Shown here: piece by piece, positions 17,305 to 25,874 of the stretch
Position numbering within the stretch: the first letter of the stretch is position 1
Layout of the letters: every line of letters begins with the position of its first letter
Origin: Solibacillus ferritrahens
GTDB lineage: Bacteria; Bacillota; Bacilli; Bacillales_A; Planococcaceae
Length of the DNA: 64,000 nucleotides
NCBI RefSeq assembly: GCF_037027585.1
Contig: NZ_JAXCLE010000009.1
Coordinates: 86,348 to 150,347 of the forward strand
Direction: 5' to 3'
Notes under the pieces: generated by a model
Seen by the model: only the letters and a program-made list of their open reading frames with translations
What the model was told of the DNA's origin: nothing
The model's database searches: none
Position numbers and translations under genes: made by a program

Positions 17305-17492
17305 ATATTAATGAGCTATACTCTAATTATATTCCAACTCCGTTCTTAAAATCGTATTTGAGAACATCTCTGGGCTTGAGATTATAAATAATTAAATTTG
17401 ATGCCAACCTTATGCAACAATCGGGCGCTTTCCTGGAAAAAAGGAAGACCCTAAAGTGATTTTATAAGGGATTTAAGAGCAATAAGATAAAA

Positions 17493-17523
17493 CAAAAAAC
17501 CACTGAGATCATTCTTCAGTGGC
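17493..17523 (-). terminator. Minus-strand terminator
   Basis: CCACTGA and TCAGTGG arms; on the minus strand six T follow. The stop codon of the small minus-strand ORF lies inside the loop region. Confidence 0.75.
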
Positions 17524-17694
17524 TTCTTTTTGTTTCTTTGATTCAAGAATTTTACGGTTTTGCTCTATTACTTCTTTATTCTTCTCTATTGTAACCTTGA
17601 TGTTTTCAAGCATTTCTTTATCTTCATTACTACTAGTTTCAGAATTATCCTTTAGGTGTTCATCTAAGTGGGATGATTTATTATCTTTAATAAT
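17509..17694 (-). CDS. Small charged helical protein with a possible ATT start
   Basis: The minus strand carries 61 codons with strongly coding-like content (for example LDEHLKDNSETSSNEDKEML and VTIEKNKEVIEQNRKIL), rich in Glu and Lys and probably a single helix. GAGAGGTG lies 7 nt before an ATT codon at 17694-17692, and a stop precedes it, so either translation begins at this rare codon or an ATG was lost. A terminator follows directly. No family is recognised. Confidence 0.4.
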   Translation of the reverse strand: MIKDNKSSHLDEHLKDNSETSSNEDKEMLENIKVTIEKNKEVIEQNRKILESKKQKEATEE

Positions 17695-17737
17695 CTAAAT
17701 TCACCTCTCATAATGACTATATTTTTAGTATAAATGA

Positions 17738-17942
17738 TTGAAAGTAACTTTTATATTAAAATTATGTATCATTTTCGGAGTTTTGGTTATTCTACTCGTT
17801 TACTGGGTATAGGTTTGCTGTTTTCCGTTATAGGACCATATTGTGAAATAAATTCATTTTATACAATGTTACCAAACGACCATTTTGGGAAGTTAAGTTT
17901 GATGGAACTGTCAAAATTGGACTTATGAATGATTTAATATGA
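17738..17942 (+). pseudogene. Possible broken gene for a small exported protein
   Basis: A TTG at 17738 opens a signal-peptide-like sequence (KVTFILKLCIIFGVLVILL), which stops after 25 codons. In another frame, coding-like sequence resumes and ends KFDGTVKIGLMNDLI at 17942. A frameshift and a nonsense codon would explain this. An alternative ORF at 17734-17928 is less convincing. Confidence 0.3.
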
Positions 17943-17978
17943 GTTTCTTTATGTGAAAATTGGATGAGGGGGATTTAA

Positions 17979-18947
17979 GTGATTAACGAAGTTTTAATTG
18001 GTGAAATAAAAGAAGCTCAAAAATATACGAATTTCGTAATATTAATGCCTACATTACATGAAACGTATAATTTTAAAAATATTACGTTAAAAAAAGAAAC
18101 AAATAAGCAACGTTCTTCAATTCGTTTTGAAATACATAGTAAAGGAAAAGTCCTTCGCATTAAACAATTTTTTTATGATTGGGCGATACCTGTAATTACA
18201 GCGGATACGAATTTAATACAGCAAGGGAAGTCTTTTGAAATAGAAGGTATAGTCGGTTTTATTGGTATCGATTACAAAGGTAATCAAGCTGCTTGTTTTT
18301 GTAGATGGTTCACTAATATTGAACTCTCTGTAATAGAGGGTACTTTTGATGAAAAAGAAATTTTAATAATATTAGAAGGTTTAAAAGCAGTTGATAACGA
18401 TTCAATTCGCACAATAGGTGAACAGTCTTTTACTACCTGTAGTTACACCGCTCGTTATAATAGATCCAAATGGAATACCGATGACGAAGTTTCTCGTGTA
18501 GCTTGGTACGAGGCTAACAAGAAAATACAAATTGAAGAAAACCTAGGAATTAAGATACCTAAAAATCATAATGAATTTATTTTAGACTCAATAGGTTATA
18601 AAGAATATGAATCTGATACAGAGTATCATTTTTTATATCGTTCTCAAGAAGACTTTACTAACGGGTTTTGGATATGGATTGCCCCTAGAAAATTCTCAGA
18701 TCCGCTTCCTCAATTTACAGGTAATAAAATTGGAACTAGGCAGAGTTGGAATATCAAAAAAGTGAGTGGATCTATTTTACACATCCCAGTTAATGAAATT
18801 ATTTTATGTCGCCAAAATACCAAATATAAAAGCTGGATGGTCCATTGGGAGAAAGATAACTATATTTATCACTTTTATTCTAGAGCTAGTATAAAAAATA
18901 ATATTCGGGAGTTCCAATCATTTTTTTCGGAATTATATTCTCAGTAA
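17979..18947 (+). CDS. Unrecognised 322-residue protein
   Basis: A soluble protein without signal peptide or membrane segment. It is rich in Trp, Tyr and Phe, with beta-type alternation such as FWIWIAPRKF and WMVHWEKDNYIYHFY. I recognise no family or catalytic motif. A GTG start follows GAGGGGG. It lies in the right half of the element, between a regulator and a DinB-like gene, and has its own terminator region downstream. Confidence 0.6.
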   Translation: MINEVLIGEIKEAQKYTNFVILMPTLHETYNFKNITLKKETNKQRSSIRFEIHSKGKVLRIKQFFYDWAIPVITADTNLIQQGKSFEIEGIVGFIGIDYKGNQAACFCRWFTNIELSVIEGTFDEKEILIILEGLKAVDNDSIRTIGEQSFTTCSYTARYNRSKWNTDDEVSRVAWYEANKKIQIEENLGIKIPKNHNEFILDSIGYKEYESDTEYHFLYRSQEDFTNGFWIWIAPRKFSDPLPQFTGNKIGTRQSWNIKKVSGSILHIPVNEIILCRQNTKYKSWMVHWEKDNYIYHFYSRASIKNNIREFQSFFSELYSQ

Positions 18948-19008
18948 AGAAATATTCTTCTTAAAAGTAAGTAACGACCCATCCCGCTAAACGATCTTCC
19001 AAAATCTG

Positions 19009-19039
19009 GCGCGATTCTTGAAAAAGAATTGTGCTTTTT
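19009..19039 (+). terminator. Terminator after the 322-residue protein gene
   Basis: GCGCGATTCTT pairs with AAGAATTGTGC around a GAAA loop, followed by TTTTT. A similar but eroded sequence lies near 17428. Confidence 0.7.
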
Positions 19040-19195
19040 CAGTAATAAAGACAGATTGTAGAAGTATGCCTTAGGGGGAATTGTAAAGCTATGCTCTTAA
19101 ATTAACGGGTTAAATTATTTTTCAATAAAAGAGGAATTTAGGTATAGAAAGCTAATTTATATCTTCAAACTACTTTATAAAATGGGAGTGCTTTA

Positions 19196-19672
19196 ATGAA
19201 GAATTTTTTTGAATATAACTGGAATGTAAGAGATGAATGGTTTGAATGGTGTAAGCAATTAACTGCTGAAGAGTTGTTAAAAAAACGCAAAGGTGGAGTA
19301 GGAAGTATTTTATATACCCTTTTTCATATTGCTGAAGTGGAATATAGTTGGGTACGTGGTATTCAAGGAAAGGAAGATGTAGTAGTTCGGTTTTCAGATT
19401 ATAGTTCACTTGAAATGGTTAAGTCTCTTTCGGAATCATTCCAAAAAGAAATAGCAGAATTTTTAAATGTAAATTTAGATGAATTAAAGGGGGAAGTTGT
19501 AAGTGTTCCTTGGGATAAAGATACATACACTGTGGATGAAATACTTCACCATATTATTGCACATGAAATCCATCACATTGGTCAACTCTCTGTTTGGTCA
19601 AGAGAATTAGAAATCATCCCCGTGCCTGCTAACTTTATTGGAAGGAAGTTTAATTCCATTCATACATATTAA
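19196..19672 (+). CDS. DinB superfamily protein
   Basis: A 158-residue four-helix DinB/YfiT-type protein. The metal-binding histidines are visible as His44 (LFHIAEVEYSW) and the pair in HHIIAHEIHHIGQL. Members are often metal-dependent thiol transferases or unknown enzymes; many lie on mobile or damage-induced loci. GGGAG precedes the ATG. No partner gene is evident. Confidence 0.8.
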   Translation: MKNFFEYNWNVRDEWFEWCKQLTAEELLKKRKGGVGSILYTLFHIAEVEYSWVRGIQGKEDVVVRFSDYSSLEMVKSLSESFQKEIAEFLNVNLDELKGEVVSVPWDKDTYTVDEILHHIIAHEIHHIGQLSVWSRELEIIPVPANFIGRKFNSIHTY

Positions 19673-19721
19673 ATTAAAGGGTTGAAATATAGCGAATATA
19701 CGATTAAATTCGGGAGGCAAT

Positions 19722-20012
19722 ATGAACTATACTGATAAGTTCACAAATACCGGCATTAATATCCATTATATCGAGACAAATGACCATGTTCCTGACTTAT
19801 TACCTCTTGTATATATCCCTGGAGCTTTAGGAAATGCAGAACAATTTATTGAAGAAACGAAGTCTTTTTTTCCTAGACATTGTATTTCTTTAAATTTAAG
19901 AGGAAGAGGAAAAATTGGAGTTCAAACGTTATTGACTAGTAGTACTATATTGGATGTGAATTATAACGTTAACTCTGCAATTATATCGATGGTTAGTTTA
20001 TCAATTAACTAA
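19722..20012 (+). pseudogene. Alpha/beta hydrolase, truncated
   Basis: The first ~65 residues match an alpha/beta hydrolase (HYIETNDH, VYIPGALGNAEQFIEE, SLNLRGRGK), up to the point where the family usually continues with S/D and the nucleophile elbow. After RGRGK the sequence loses resemblance and stops. No catalytic serine, Asp or His remains, so it is presumably dead. Confidence 0.6.
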
Positions 20013-20115
20013 TATTAAAATTTCTTTATTGTTAAAGTGGTTAGTAAAGACATAAAAATCAAACTTATATAGTTTTAAAAATAGGATATAGTCTATGTGG
20101 CGGAAGGAGAGAGAA

Positions 20116-20439
20116 ATGAAAAAAAAAATAATTATCTTTAATCTCTTATTTTGTATAGTAGTTATTTTTGCTAATTACAATTATTTTAATTCTAAATCTC
20201 GAAACGCTATCGTTTATAACTACGTGGAAAACTATATTGAAACTAACTATGGCATTGGTAGAGAAAATTTAAAATCAGATGAAAACAATTATCGAAGAGG
20301 AATGGGGTTGTGGGAAATAGAGGTTAAAGATATAGAAACAAAAAATTATTACTTTTTTGAAGTGGATATTAGAGATGACTATTCATTAATTTATATAAGA
20401 GATCTTACTGAGATTTATCGTAAAAATCAGGTTGATTAA
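20116..20439 (+). CDS. Small membrane-anchored protein, DUF3139-like
   Basis: A 107-residue product with an N-terminal hydrophobic anchor or signal (IIIFNLLFCIVVIFA) and a small alpha/beta outer domain. The layout resembles DUF3139 proteins of Bacillus, whose role is unknown. GGAGAGAG precedes the ATG at 20116; the in-frame ATG at 20095 has no site. A terminator follows at 20503. Confidence 0.5.
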   Translation: MKKKIIIFNLLFCIVVIFANYNYFNSKSRNAIVYNYVENYIETNYGIGRENLKSDENNYRRGMGLWEIEVKDIETKNYYFFEVDIRDDYSLIYIRDLTEIYRKNQVD

Positions 20440-20502
20440 AGAACGTTTATTGCAACATGCATCAGCAATATTTTAAGGAAATAACAATATATTCTGACTT
20501 AT

Positions 20503-20529
20503 AAAGCATTCTTGAGGGAATGCTTTTTT
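20503..20529 (+). terminator. Terminator near the right end of the element
   Basis: AAAGCATTC pairs with GAATGCTTT, followed by T. Confidence 0.8.
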
Positions 20530-20602
20530 TATATTTAAAATTAGAATGAGAAGATAAATAGATAAATGACCGTAACCCTTATGCATATTTTCTTGTATAA
20601 AA

Positions 20603-20637
20603 TTTGCCCACAAATGATTTTCTGCTTTGCCCACAAA
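20603..20637. repeat. Two tandem TTTGCCCACAAA boxes
   Basis: TTTGCCCACAAA occurs at 20603-20614 and 20626-20637, a spacing of 23 bp. The same core TTTGCCCACAA is at 13014-13024, at the left edge of the element. The arrangement suggests arm-type integrase binding sites flanking the attachment core. Confidence 0.45.
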
Positions 20638-20743
20638 CTAATAATTTTCTTCTACAGTGTTTTATAATGTACGAACTCCACGAAACATTGATTTATCATT
20701 ATTCTTATTGAACTAAATTTCCACCTATTATATAGGAACAGAA

Positions 20744-20834
20744 TCCACACTTCTGTTCACCAGTAGGAACGCAATCAAATATGAAGATGTACTAAGAGAA
20801 AAGCGTTGGGGCTGTAGGCTCCAACACTTTTTTT
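20744..20834. repeat. glnA 3'-end direct repeat, right copy (attR-like)
   Basis: A displaced copy of the glnA end and terminator. The coding part has decayed: a TAG replaces the Trp codon of HQW and one base is missing, while the terminator stem is largely kept. This is what is expected when an integrating element supplies a new gene end. The gap 20440-20862 holds this repeat, the boxes above and a terminator. Confidence 0.8.
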
Positions 20835-20862
20835 GTTTTACTGACCAATACTCTCTCAAGAA

Positions 20863-21030
20863 TTAAGCGGCACAGTACGCTAACGGAGAGAGAACATGAT
20901 TAAACACGTCTTTTTTTACAATATAATATGTTTTTTCATCATATGTAACGATTACTTGCCCAGGCTTAACAAATACTTTGGCAGTTTCTAAATTAGCGTA
21001 TTTAGCACCTAAAATTTTTGAAATGTTCAT
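20863..21030 (-). CDS. Small unrecognised protein (55 residues)
   Basis: The minus strand encodes MNISKILGAKYANLE ... VTYDEKTYYIVKK ... SPLAYCAA. AAAGGAG lies 10 nt before the ATG and composition is coding-like. It lies just outside the right repeat of the element. It is short and no family is recognised. Confidence 0.5.
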   Translation of the reverse strand: MNISKILGAKYANLETAKVFVKPGQVIVTYDEKTYYIVKKDVFNHVLSPLAYCAA

Positions 21031-21243
21031 TTTAAAAACTCCTTTAATGTTTCTATTATTGTTGTTCCCCCAAAAATAGAAGTCTAAAAGTATTTTTAAA
21101 AAAATTTAATAACCAAATTATAGGAATAGATAAGTGTAATATCTAAAGATTTTGATTGGGAAACAGGAAGTAGTATAGATGTGCTACGTTAACTTTCCGA
21201 CATTTGTATAAAAAGTTTTATTAAAATAGAGTCGTAAAAGGCA

Positions 21244-21310
21244 GGAACGTTAATTTTGAACAAGACTCGTGCCTTTTTGGTGTATTCCCAAAACTTTGAT
21301 TTAGAAACAT
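21244..21310. repeat. Diverged repeat, copy 2
   Basis: Partner of the repeat at 15822-15890. The surrounding gap 21031-21519 otherwise holds only AT-rich sequence, a weak AAAAGGCA/TGCCTTTT hairpin around 21236-21277, and the palindrome before the next gene. Confidence 0.4.
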
Positions 21311-21469
21311 TTAAAAACGTAAAAACGTAAAGGCATACAAATGTATTGCTTTTTTACAATACTTTTAAAATATCATATTAATTTGTTTTTGCATTATTAG
21401 AAGTACATAGTAAAAGAAAAGATGAAATCATTTACTTTTTTAAAATAATAATATACTATACTTTATACT

Positions 21470-21491
21470 AAGTACTTTAGTTAAAGTACTT
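21470..21491 (+). promoter_or_regulatory. Perfect palindrome, candidate PadR operator
   Basis: AAGTACTTTA and TAAAGTACTT are perfect 10-bp arms with a GT centre, 28 nt before the start of the YhgE/ABC-2-like gene. The downstream gene of the pair is a PadR-family regulator, so autorepression of the locus is likely. Confidence 0.65.
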
Positions 21492-21519
21492 TGACTATTT
21501 ATATAGGGAGAATTATTTA

Positions 21520-22665
21520 ATGCCATTTAATAAATTTATGAAAAATCAAGGTTTTGGTGCATCTGTATTTATGGGTATCTTTTATGCAGTTGCGATGCTT
21601 TTAATTTTTTTACTAGGATATACAGCGCTACCAGGAAATATGGATAAATTAAAGATTGCCATAGTTAACGAGGATGCTGGTAAATCTGGTGCGCAAATCG
21701 TCACGCAGTTAGGGGAAAGTTTACCATTTGAGATTCAGTCTAATTTATCTAATGAAAAAGCGTTAAATAAATTAGAAGATAATAAATTAGCATTAGTCAT
21801 TCACATTCCAGAAAACTTTACGGAAAGTGCTCAGAACGGGGAGTCAGCTCAAATTGACTTCACCGTAAACGAAGCATCTGCTACAATGGTATCATCGTCA
21901 ATGAGCGCGATTGTAACAGAAATTAATAATCAATTAAGTACAAGCTTTTCAACACAAACTGCTCAAGGGATTTTAATGAATATGAATGTGCCTGAGGAGC
22001 AAGCTGCACAATTGGCCCAACAAATTGATCAAGCATATATAGGGAATTATGTCATTACAAATGATATACCAGATGGAATGCACAATAGTATGCTGCCAAT
22101 GTTTTTAACAATGTCAGCCTATGTAGGGGCAATGATTGCAGCAATGCAGTTAGTTCAAGCTTATAAACAAAGTCGTGGGAAAGCATCTCGCTTTAAATTA
22201 TTTGGTTATGTTCAAATTTCAGCATTAATTATTGCCGTTGTATCCTCAATTCTTGCAGTAGGTATTTCCTTCTTAATTGCTGATTTAAATAGTGATATTT
22301 TATTGCAAGTTTTTGGCCAACAGACTTTAACGTATTTTGTAGCCTTTAACTTCTGCGCAATCTTCACATTCTTAGTGGGTGAAGCGGGTATGATTTTAAA
22401 CATACCTGTATTATTAACTCAAACGATTGCTAATGGTGCTACAATGCCACGTGAAATGATGGATGGCTACTTTTATGTCGCTTCTTACATCACGCCGATG
22501 TATCACGCTGTCCAATCGAATCTTGCAGTGATGTTCGGTTCAACAGCTCAATCACCATTTGTATGGGGCTTAGTGTTAGTGGGATTAGGAGCGCTATTCA
22601 TTAACTTCTTAATCGTTACATTTCTACACAAAAAAGAGCCAACAGAAAAGCAAATCATTCAATAA
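21520..22665 (+). CDS. ABC-2/YhgE-Pip type membrane protein
   Basis: A 381-residue protein with one N-terminal membrane helix (about 17-38), a large extracytoplasmic domain with Gln/Ala-rich helices (about 45-185), and five C-terminal membrane helices. The start of the outer domain (LKIAIVNEDAGKSG) is typical of YhgE/Pip and DUF3533-like ABC-2 permeases. These lack their own ATPase and often provide drug or peptide resistance under PadR or TetR control. The adjacent PadR gene and the upstream palindrome fit that. Confidence 0.8.
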   Translation: MPFNKFMKNQGFGASVFMGIFYAVAMLLIFLLGYTALPGNMDKLKIAIVNEDAGKSGAQIVTQLGESLPFEIQSNLSNEKALNKLEDNKLALVIHIPENFTESAQNGESAQIDFTVNEASATMVSSSMSAIVTEINNQLSTSFSTQTAQGILMNMNVPEEQAAQLAQQIDQAYIGNYVITNDIPDGMHNSMLPMFLTMSAYVGAMIAAMQLVQAYKQSRGKASRFKLFGYVQISALIIAVVSSILAVGISFLIADLNSDILLQVFGQQTLTYFVAFNFCAIFTFLVGEAGMILNIPVLLTQTIANGATMPREMMDGYFYVASYITPMYHAVQSNLAVMFGSTAQSPFVWGLVLVGLGALFINFLIVTFLHKKEPTEKQIIQ

Positions 22666-22670
22666 TACAG

Positions 22671-22705
22671 AAAGGGCTTCAATCAATGATTGAGGCTCTT
22701 TCTTT
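22671..22705 (+). terminator. Terminator/attenuator between the permease and padR
   Basis: AAAGGGCTTCAATC pairs with GATTGAGGCTCTTT (two G-U pairs), loop AAT or so, followed by TCTTT. It may reduce read-through into the regulator gene. Confidence 0.7.
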
Positions 22706-22719
22706 AGGGGGAGGATATT

Positions 22720-23259
22720 ATGTCGATTCAAATTTACATTTTAAGCATGCTTATGGAGGAAAAAAGCTATCCATATAAATTGAAAAAGCAGCTTTCGGAA
22801 CCACTTCCATTAGACAAACTTGGGAATTTAACAGAAAGTAAGCTTTATTATCACTTTGATTCTCTTTCAAAGTCCGGCTTAATTGAGCAAGTAGAAGTGA
22901 TTAAAGAAGAACATCGCCCTGATAAACAAGTATTCGCAATTACAGAGAAAGGAAGAGAGATGTTACCGAAAAAAATTTATAATCTTTTTGAGAAAGGTGA
23001 GGACGTTAAGGAATTTGTAATAGGGCTTTTCTTTTTAAGATTTGTTGATAAAGCACGAATAATAAGAATTCTAGAGGGAAAGCTTGAAGAGATTGGCCAA
23101 AAGGAAAATCAGTTTAAAATTCTTTGTGAGCGATTAGATGTAAGCGAAGTGTATAAACCGACGATTAATATTACAAATAACTATATGTTGTCTCGTTTGG
23201 ACATTGAAATCAAAACGATTAAACAAATCCTTGAGCAATTAAGTAAAGAACTAGACTAA
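22720..23259 (+). CDS. PadR family transcriptional regulator
   Basis: A 179-residue regulator: N-terminal winged helix (IYILSMLMEEKSYPYKLKKQ, SKLYYHFDSLSKSGLIEQVE) and a C-terminal dimerisation helix domain of the Vir type. PadR proteins repress efflux and stress genes and release DNA on binding small molecules. It lies downstream of the permease gene in the same direction; GGGGGAGG precedes the ATG. Its likely operator is the palindrome at 21470. Confidence 0.85.
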   Translation: MSIQIYILSMLMEEKSYPYKLKKQLSEPLPLDKLGNLTESKLYYHFDSLSKSGLIEQVEVIKEEHRPDKQVFAITEKGREMLPKKIYNLFEKGEDVKEFVIGLFFLRFVDKARIIRILEGKLEEIGQKENQFKILCERLDVSEVYKPTINITNNYMLSRLDIEIKTIKQILEQLSKELD

Positions 23260-23325
23260 AACCTTTTTTAATTATTGGGCGCAATTCTGTAAGCCTAAAG
23301 TTAATAAGTGAATTTGATAATGTGC

Positions 23326-23361
23326 AAAGCATCTTGTAATTTACAGGGTGCTTTTATTTTG
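23326..23361 (+). terminator. Terminator after padR
   Basis: AAAGCATCTTGTAA pairs, with G-U pairs, with TTACAGGGTGCTTT; a T-rich tail follows. Confidence 0.7.
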
Positions 23362-23524
23362 TCGTTTTTAGGAAGTGAAAAACATTTCAAATTGATTCAA
23401 TACTTTAGTACCAGGACTTAAGCTCTGGTGGTTTTTGGTATTGTAAATACCGAATAATTAGATTATTCTAATATAAGATACTTAATTTTCCAAAAAATGA
23501 AATATAAAGGGCGGTGTTGCATTC

Positions 23525-24640
23525 GTGTTACGAGCGTTAAAAGTTGGGTTGTTGATTGAACGTACGAATCGTAAAAACTTGGTGGCGCTATTAGCTGTCG
23601 TAGTTGTCGTGTTTGGTATGATGTTTTTCATTAAGGCACAGGAGGTTGGGCAGCAGCTAGATGAAAAGAAGAGTGATTTTTATAATGGTCGCGCAGCACT
23701 GTCAAAGTTTCAGGTAAAAGATGCTTCTGAAGATGGGGATGGTAGTGATCTTTTTAAAAATTTGACGAAGCAAAACAGGTCGATTGCCTTACAAATAGCG
23801 GCATTAACAATGGATAATTATCAGTTGTATTATGAGGCTTCAATGACTACAGCAGAGCTTCGAAAAGAGGCATTTGATCTGGAGGACTATGAAAAAGTTG
23901 CAGATTTATTGCCTACTAAGCTAGAGAATACACTGAACTATATGTATTTTAAACAGATGGTAGATTCCGAGAAACAAACAATCAGTGATTTATCACATTA
24001 CATACCGTTCCTACTTTATTTCTTCAGTATTGCTGGCTTTGGTTGGTATATTTTTATTAGCTTTTACACGAGCTCAATCTTGTTGGATGACTTTGAACAT
24101 ACGAGTTTAGTGAAAGGTTATCCAGTACGATTTGACCAATACATCCTCTCGAAATGTGTCATTGCGTTTGGATATGTGCTCGCATTTATTGCGCTCATCT
24201 TTATGAGTGCGCTTGTAAGTTTGAGAAATGGCTTTGGAGATATAACAGAACCTGTTCGTGTGTTTTTAGGTGAACCGACACTCGTCTCAAGTATTTCCTA
24301 TATTGGACGTGCTGTACTGTACATGATTGTCATATCAATTTTTATCATGCTACTATCGATTATTTTGAACGTACTCCTTAAAAACATGTATTTAACTTTA
24401 TTTGTTCACTTTATTTTGTTCTTTTTACCGATTTTATTCCCATCACTGATTAGTCTGTTTCCATATAATCCGTTCAATTTTATGAGCTTTAATGAAATTT
24501 TAGCTGGTGTTCCGGTTGATTTAGAAAAGTCAACAACGATTACGATGAATCAAGGGCTTATTGTTATGGTCATTTGTATTGTGTTGATGCTGGTTATTAT
24601 ACAGCGCTTCTTCACTACTGGGAAAATAAATCGAGCGTAA
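23525..24640 (+). CDS. ABC-2 type transporter permease 1
   Basis: A 371-residue membrane protein: an N-terminal helix (about 20-37), a large outer domain (about 40-150) and five C-terminal helices. The layout and the neighbouring permease and ATPase genes indicate an ABC-2 exporter subunit. The GTG start lies in the GGGCGGTG leader; spacing is slightly long. The substrate cannot be read from the sequence. It begins a three-gene operon ending at the terminator at 26791. Confidence 0.82.
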   Translation: MLRALKVGLLIERTNRKNLVALLAVVVVVFGMMFFIKAQEVGQQLDEKKSDFYNGRAALSKFQVKDASEDGDGSDLFKNLTKQNRSIALQIAALTMDNYQLYYEASMTTAELRKEAFDLEDYEKVADLLPTKLENTLNYMYFKQMVDSEKQTISDLSHYIPFLLYFFSIAGFGWYIFISFYTSSILLDDFEHTSLVKGYPVRFDQYILSKCVIAFGYVLAFIALIFMSALVSLRNGFGDITEPVRVFLGEPTLVSSISYIGRAVLYMIVISIFIMLLSIILNVLLKNMYLTLFVHFILFFLPILFPSLISLFPYNPFNFMSFNEILAGVPVDLEKSTTITMNQGLIVMVICIVLMLVIIQRFFTTGKINRA

Positions 24641-24652
24641 GGGGGGACGGAT

Positions 24653-25864
24653 ATGCGGAGATATTTTGTTTTTGAATTGAAGCAATTTTTTACGAGCAAG
24701 AAAAATATTGCAGTGTTTGCTTTACTGACATTTGCGGCTCTCTTTTATGCGTTTAAACTTGCGCCGGCTTATGACCCGATAGAAAAGGTAGACTATGATG
24801 AAATTGAGGCGAGGTATTTAACTCGTGCGGAATTTTTAGACTCGATGTTTGGTAAAAGTTTATATGGTTATCATGAATCTGTTGGACACGCTGTCAGTAT
24901 GTTTGGTTTCCTGAATCCTTATGATGAGCGACGTCTACAAGCTCTTGATGAAGGGGACTTACGTAAGTATGCAGATGAAACGAGTGCTTGGTACTATTAC
25001 ACCAATGTCTATACTTATCGTAACGAATTACTCGCATACAATCCACGCTATTATATGGAAGACAGACGATTTGCTGAAGAGGAAGCTTACTATGCCTACT
25101 TTGAACAATTTCAGCGTTATGATACATATAAACGTGTATGGTACGATTTAACGATTGAAATTTTAGAACAACGAACGGCACTTCAAACATTAGAACGCTT
25201 ATTGAAGGGACCTTTACCATACATTCTATTAATTGCCACGCTATTACTGACAATTGATATCGTAACGAAGGATCGTCGTCATCCATCTGTTTTAAAGGGT
25301 TTTCCAATTGCAGACTGGAAGCGGCTATTGGTTAAGGTATTTGTTGGATTAATAGGCAGTGTGTTTCTATGGATTCCGATTATCGTTGGTCTGATGATTG
25401 TTGGCTTCCAATTTGGCTTTGGGAACCTTGATTTACCAGTTCCTGTTTATGGCTATGAATTGATTGCAAATGAGCAAGGTAAATTTGTTCATATGTCTAT
25501 GGGGATATTTTTATTCCGCTGCTTCTTATTATTAGCAACTTGGATGGTAGTAATTGTTTCAGCAGTACTATTATGCAGTATTATATTCCGCCAAGAAATG
25601 TTTAATTTGTTGGTGGGAGGATTACTTATTTTTGGTGATCGCTTTTACGCAAGTCGTGGTGTCGGCTATTTCTGGAATGTCGAATATTTTCCAATATCTT
25701 ATGTCCAGGTTGGGAATATTGTATCGAAATATCAAAATTTCTATTTTACAAGTGAAGGATTACACGACATGCTCGGCTTGAAATTATTGTTAGCGAGTGC
25801 AGCAATTATCCTTGTTTTAACATTACTTATTTCACTATCGAAGCGCTTTAGATTGATTAAATAG
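24653..25864 (+). CDS. ABC-2 type transporter permease 2
   Basis: A 403-residue membrane protein with the same plan as the preceding one: one N-terminal helix, an outer domain rich in Tyr, Arg and Glu (about 45-185), and five or six C-terminal helices. The two permeases probably form a heterodimer. GGGGGGAC precedes the ATG; the spacing to the previous gene is 12 nt and to the ATPase gene 10 nt, so the three are one operon. Confidence 0.82.
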   Translation: MRRYFVFELKQFFTSKKNIAVFALLTFAALFYAFKLAPAYDPIEKVDYDEIEARYLTRAEFLDSMFGKSLYGYHESVGHAVSMFGFLNPYDERRLQALDEGDLRKYADETSAWYYYTNVYTYRNELLAYNPRYYMEDRRFAEEEAYYAYFEQFQRYDTYKRVWYDLTIEILEQRTALQTLERLLKGPLPYILLIATLLLTIDIVTKDRRHPSVLKGFPIADWKRLLVKVFVGLIGSVFLWIPIIVGLMIVGFQFGFGNLDLPVPVYGYELIANEQGKFVHMSMGIFLFRCFLLLATWMVVIVSAVLLCSIIFRQEMFNLLVGGLLIFGDRFYASRGVGYFWNVEYFPISYVQVGNIVSKYQNFYFTSEGLHDMLGLKLLLASAAIILVLTLLISLSKRFRLIK

Positions 25865-25874
25865 GAGGGGTAAC

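Larger units (their letters stand above)
13017..20743. mobile_element. Decayed integrative element/prophage remnant in the glnA 3' end
   Basis: The 7.7 kb between the two glnA-end repeats. Next to the left repeat is the C-terminal half of a tyrosine recombinase, pointing back towards glnA as in site-specific elements. Several small phage-type genes follow (XtrA/YqaO-like, ArpU-like), then accessory genes (MerR regulator, unknown 322-residue protein, DinB-like protein) and several broken ones. Structural phage genes are absent, and the integrase is cut, so the element should be immobile. Boundaries rest on the direct repeat. Confidence 0.75.
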
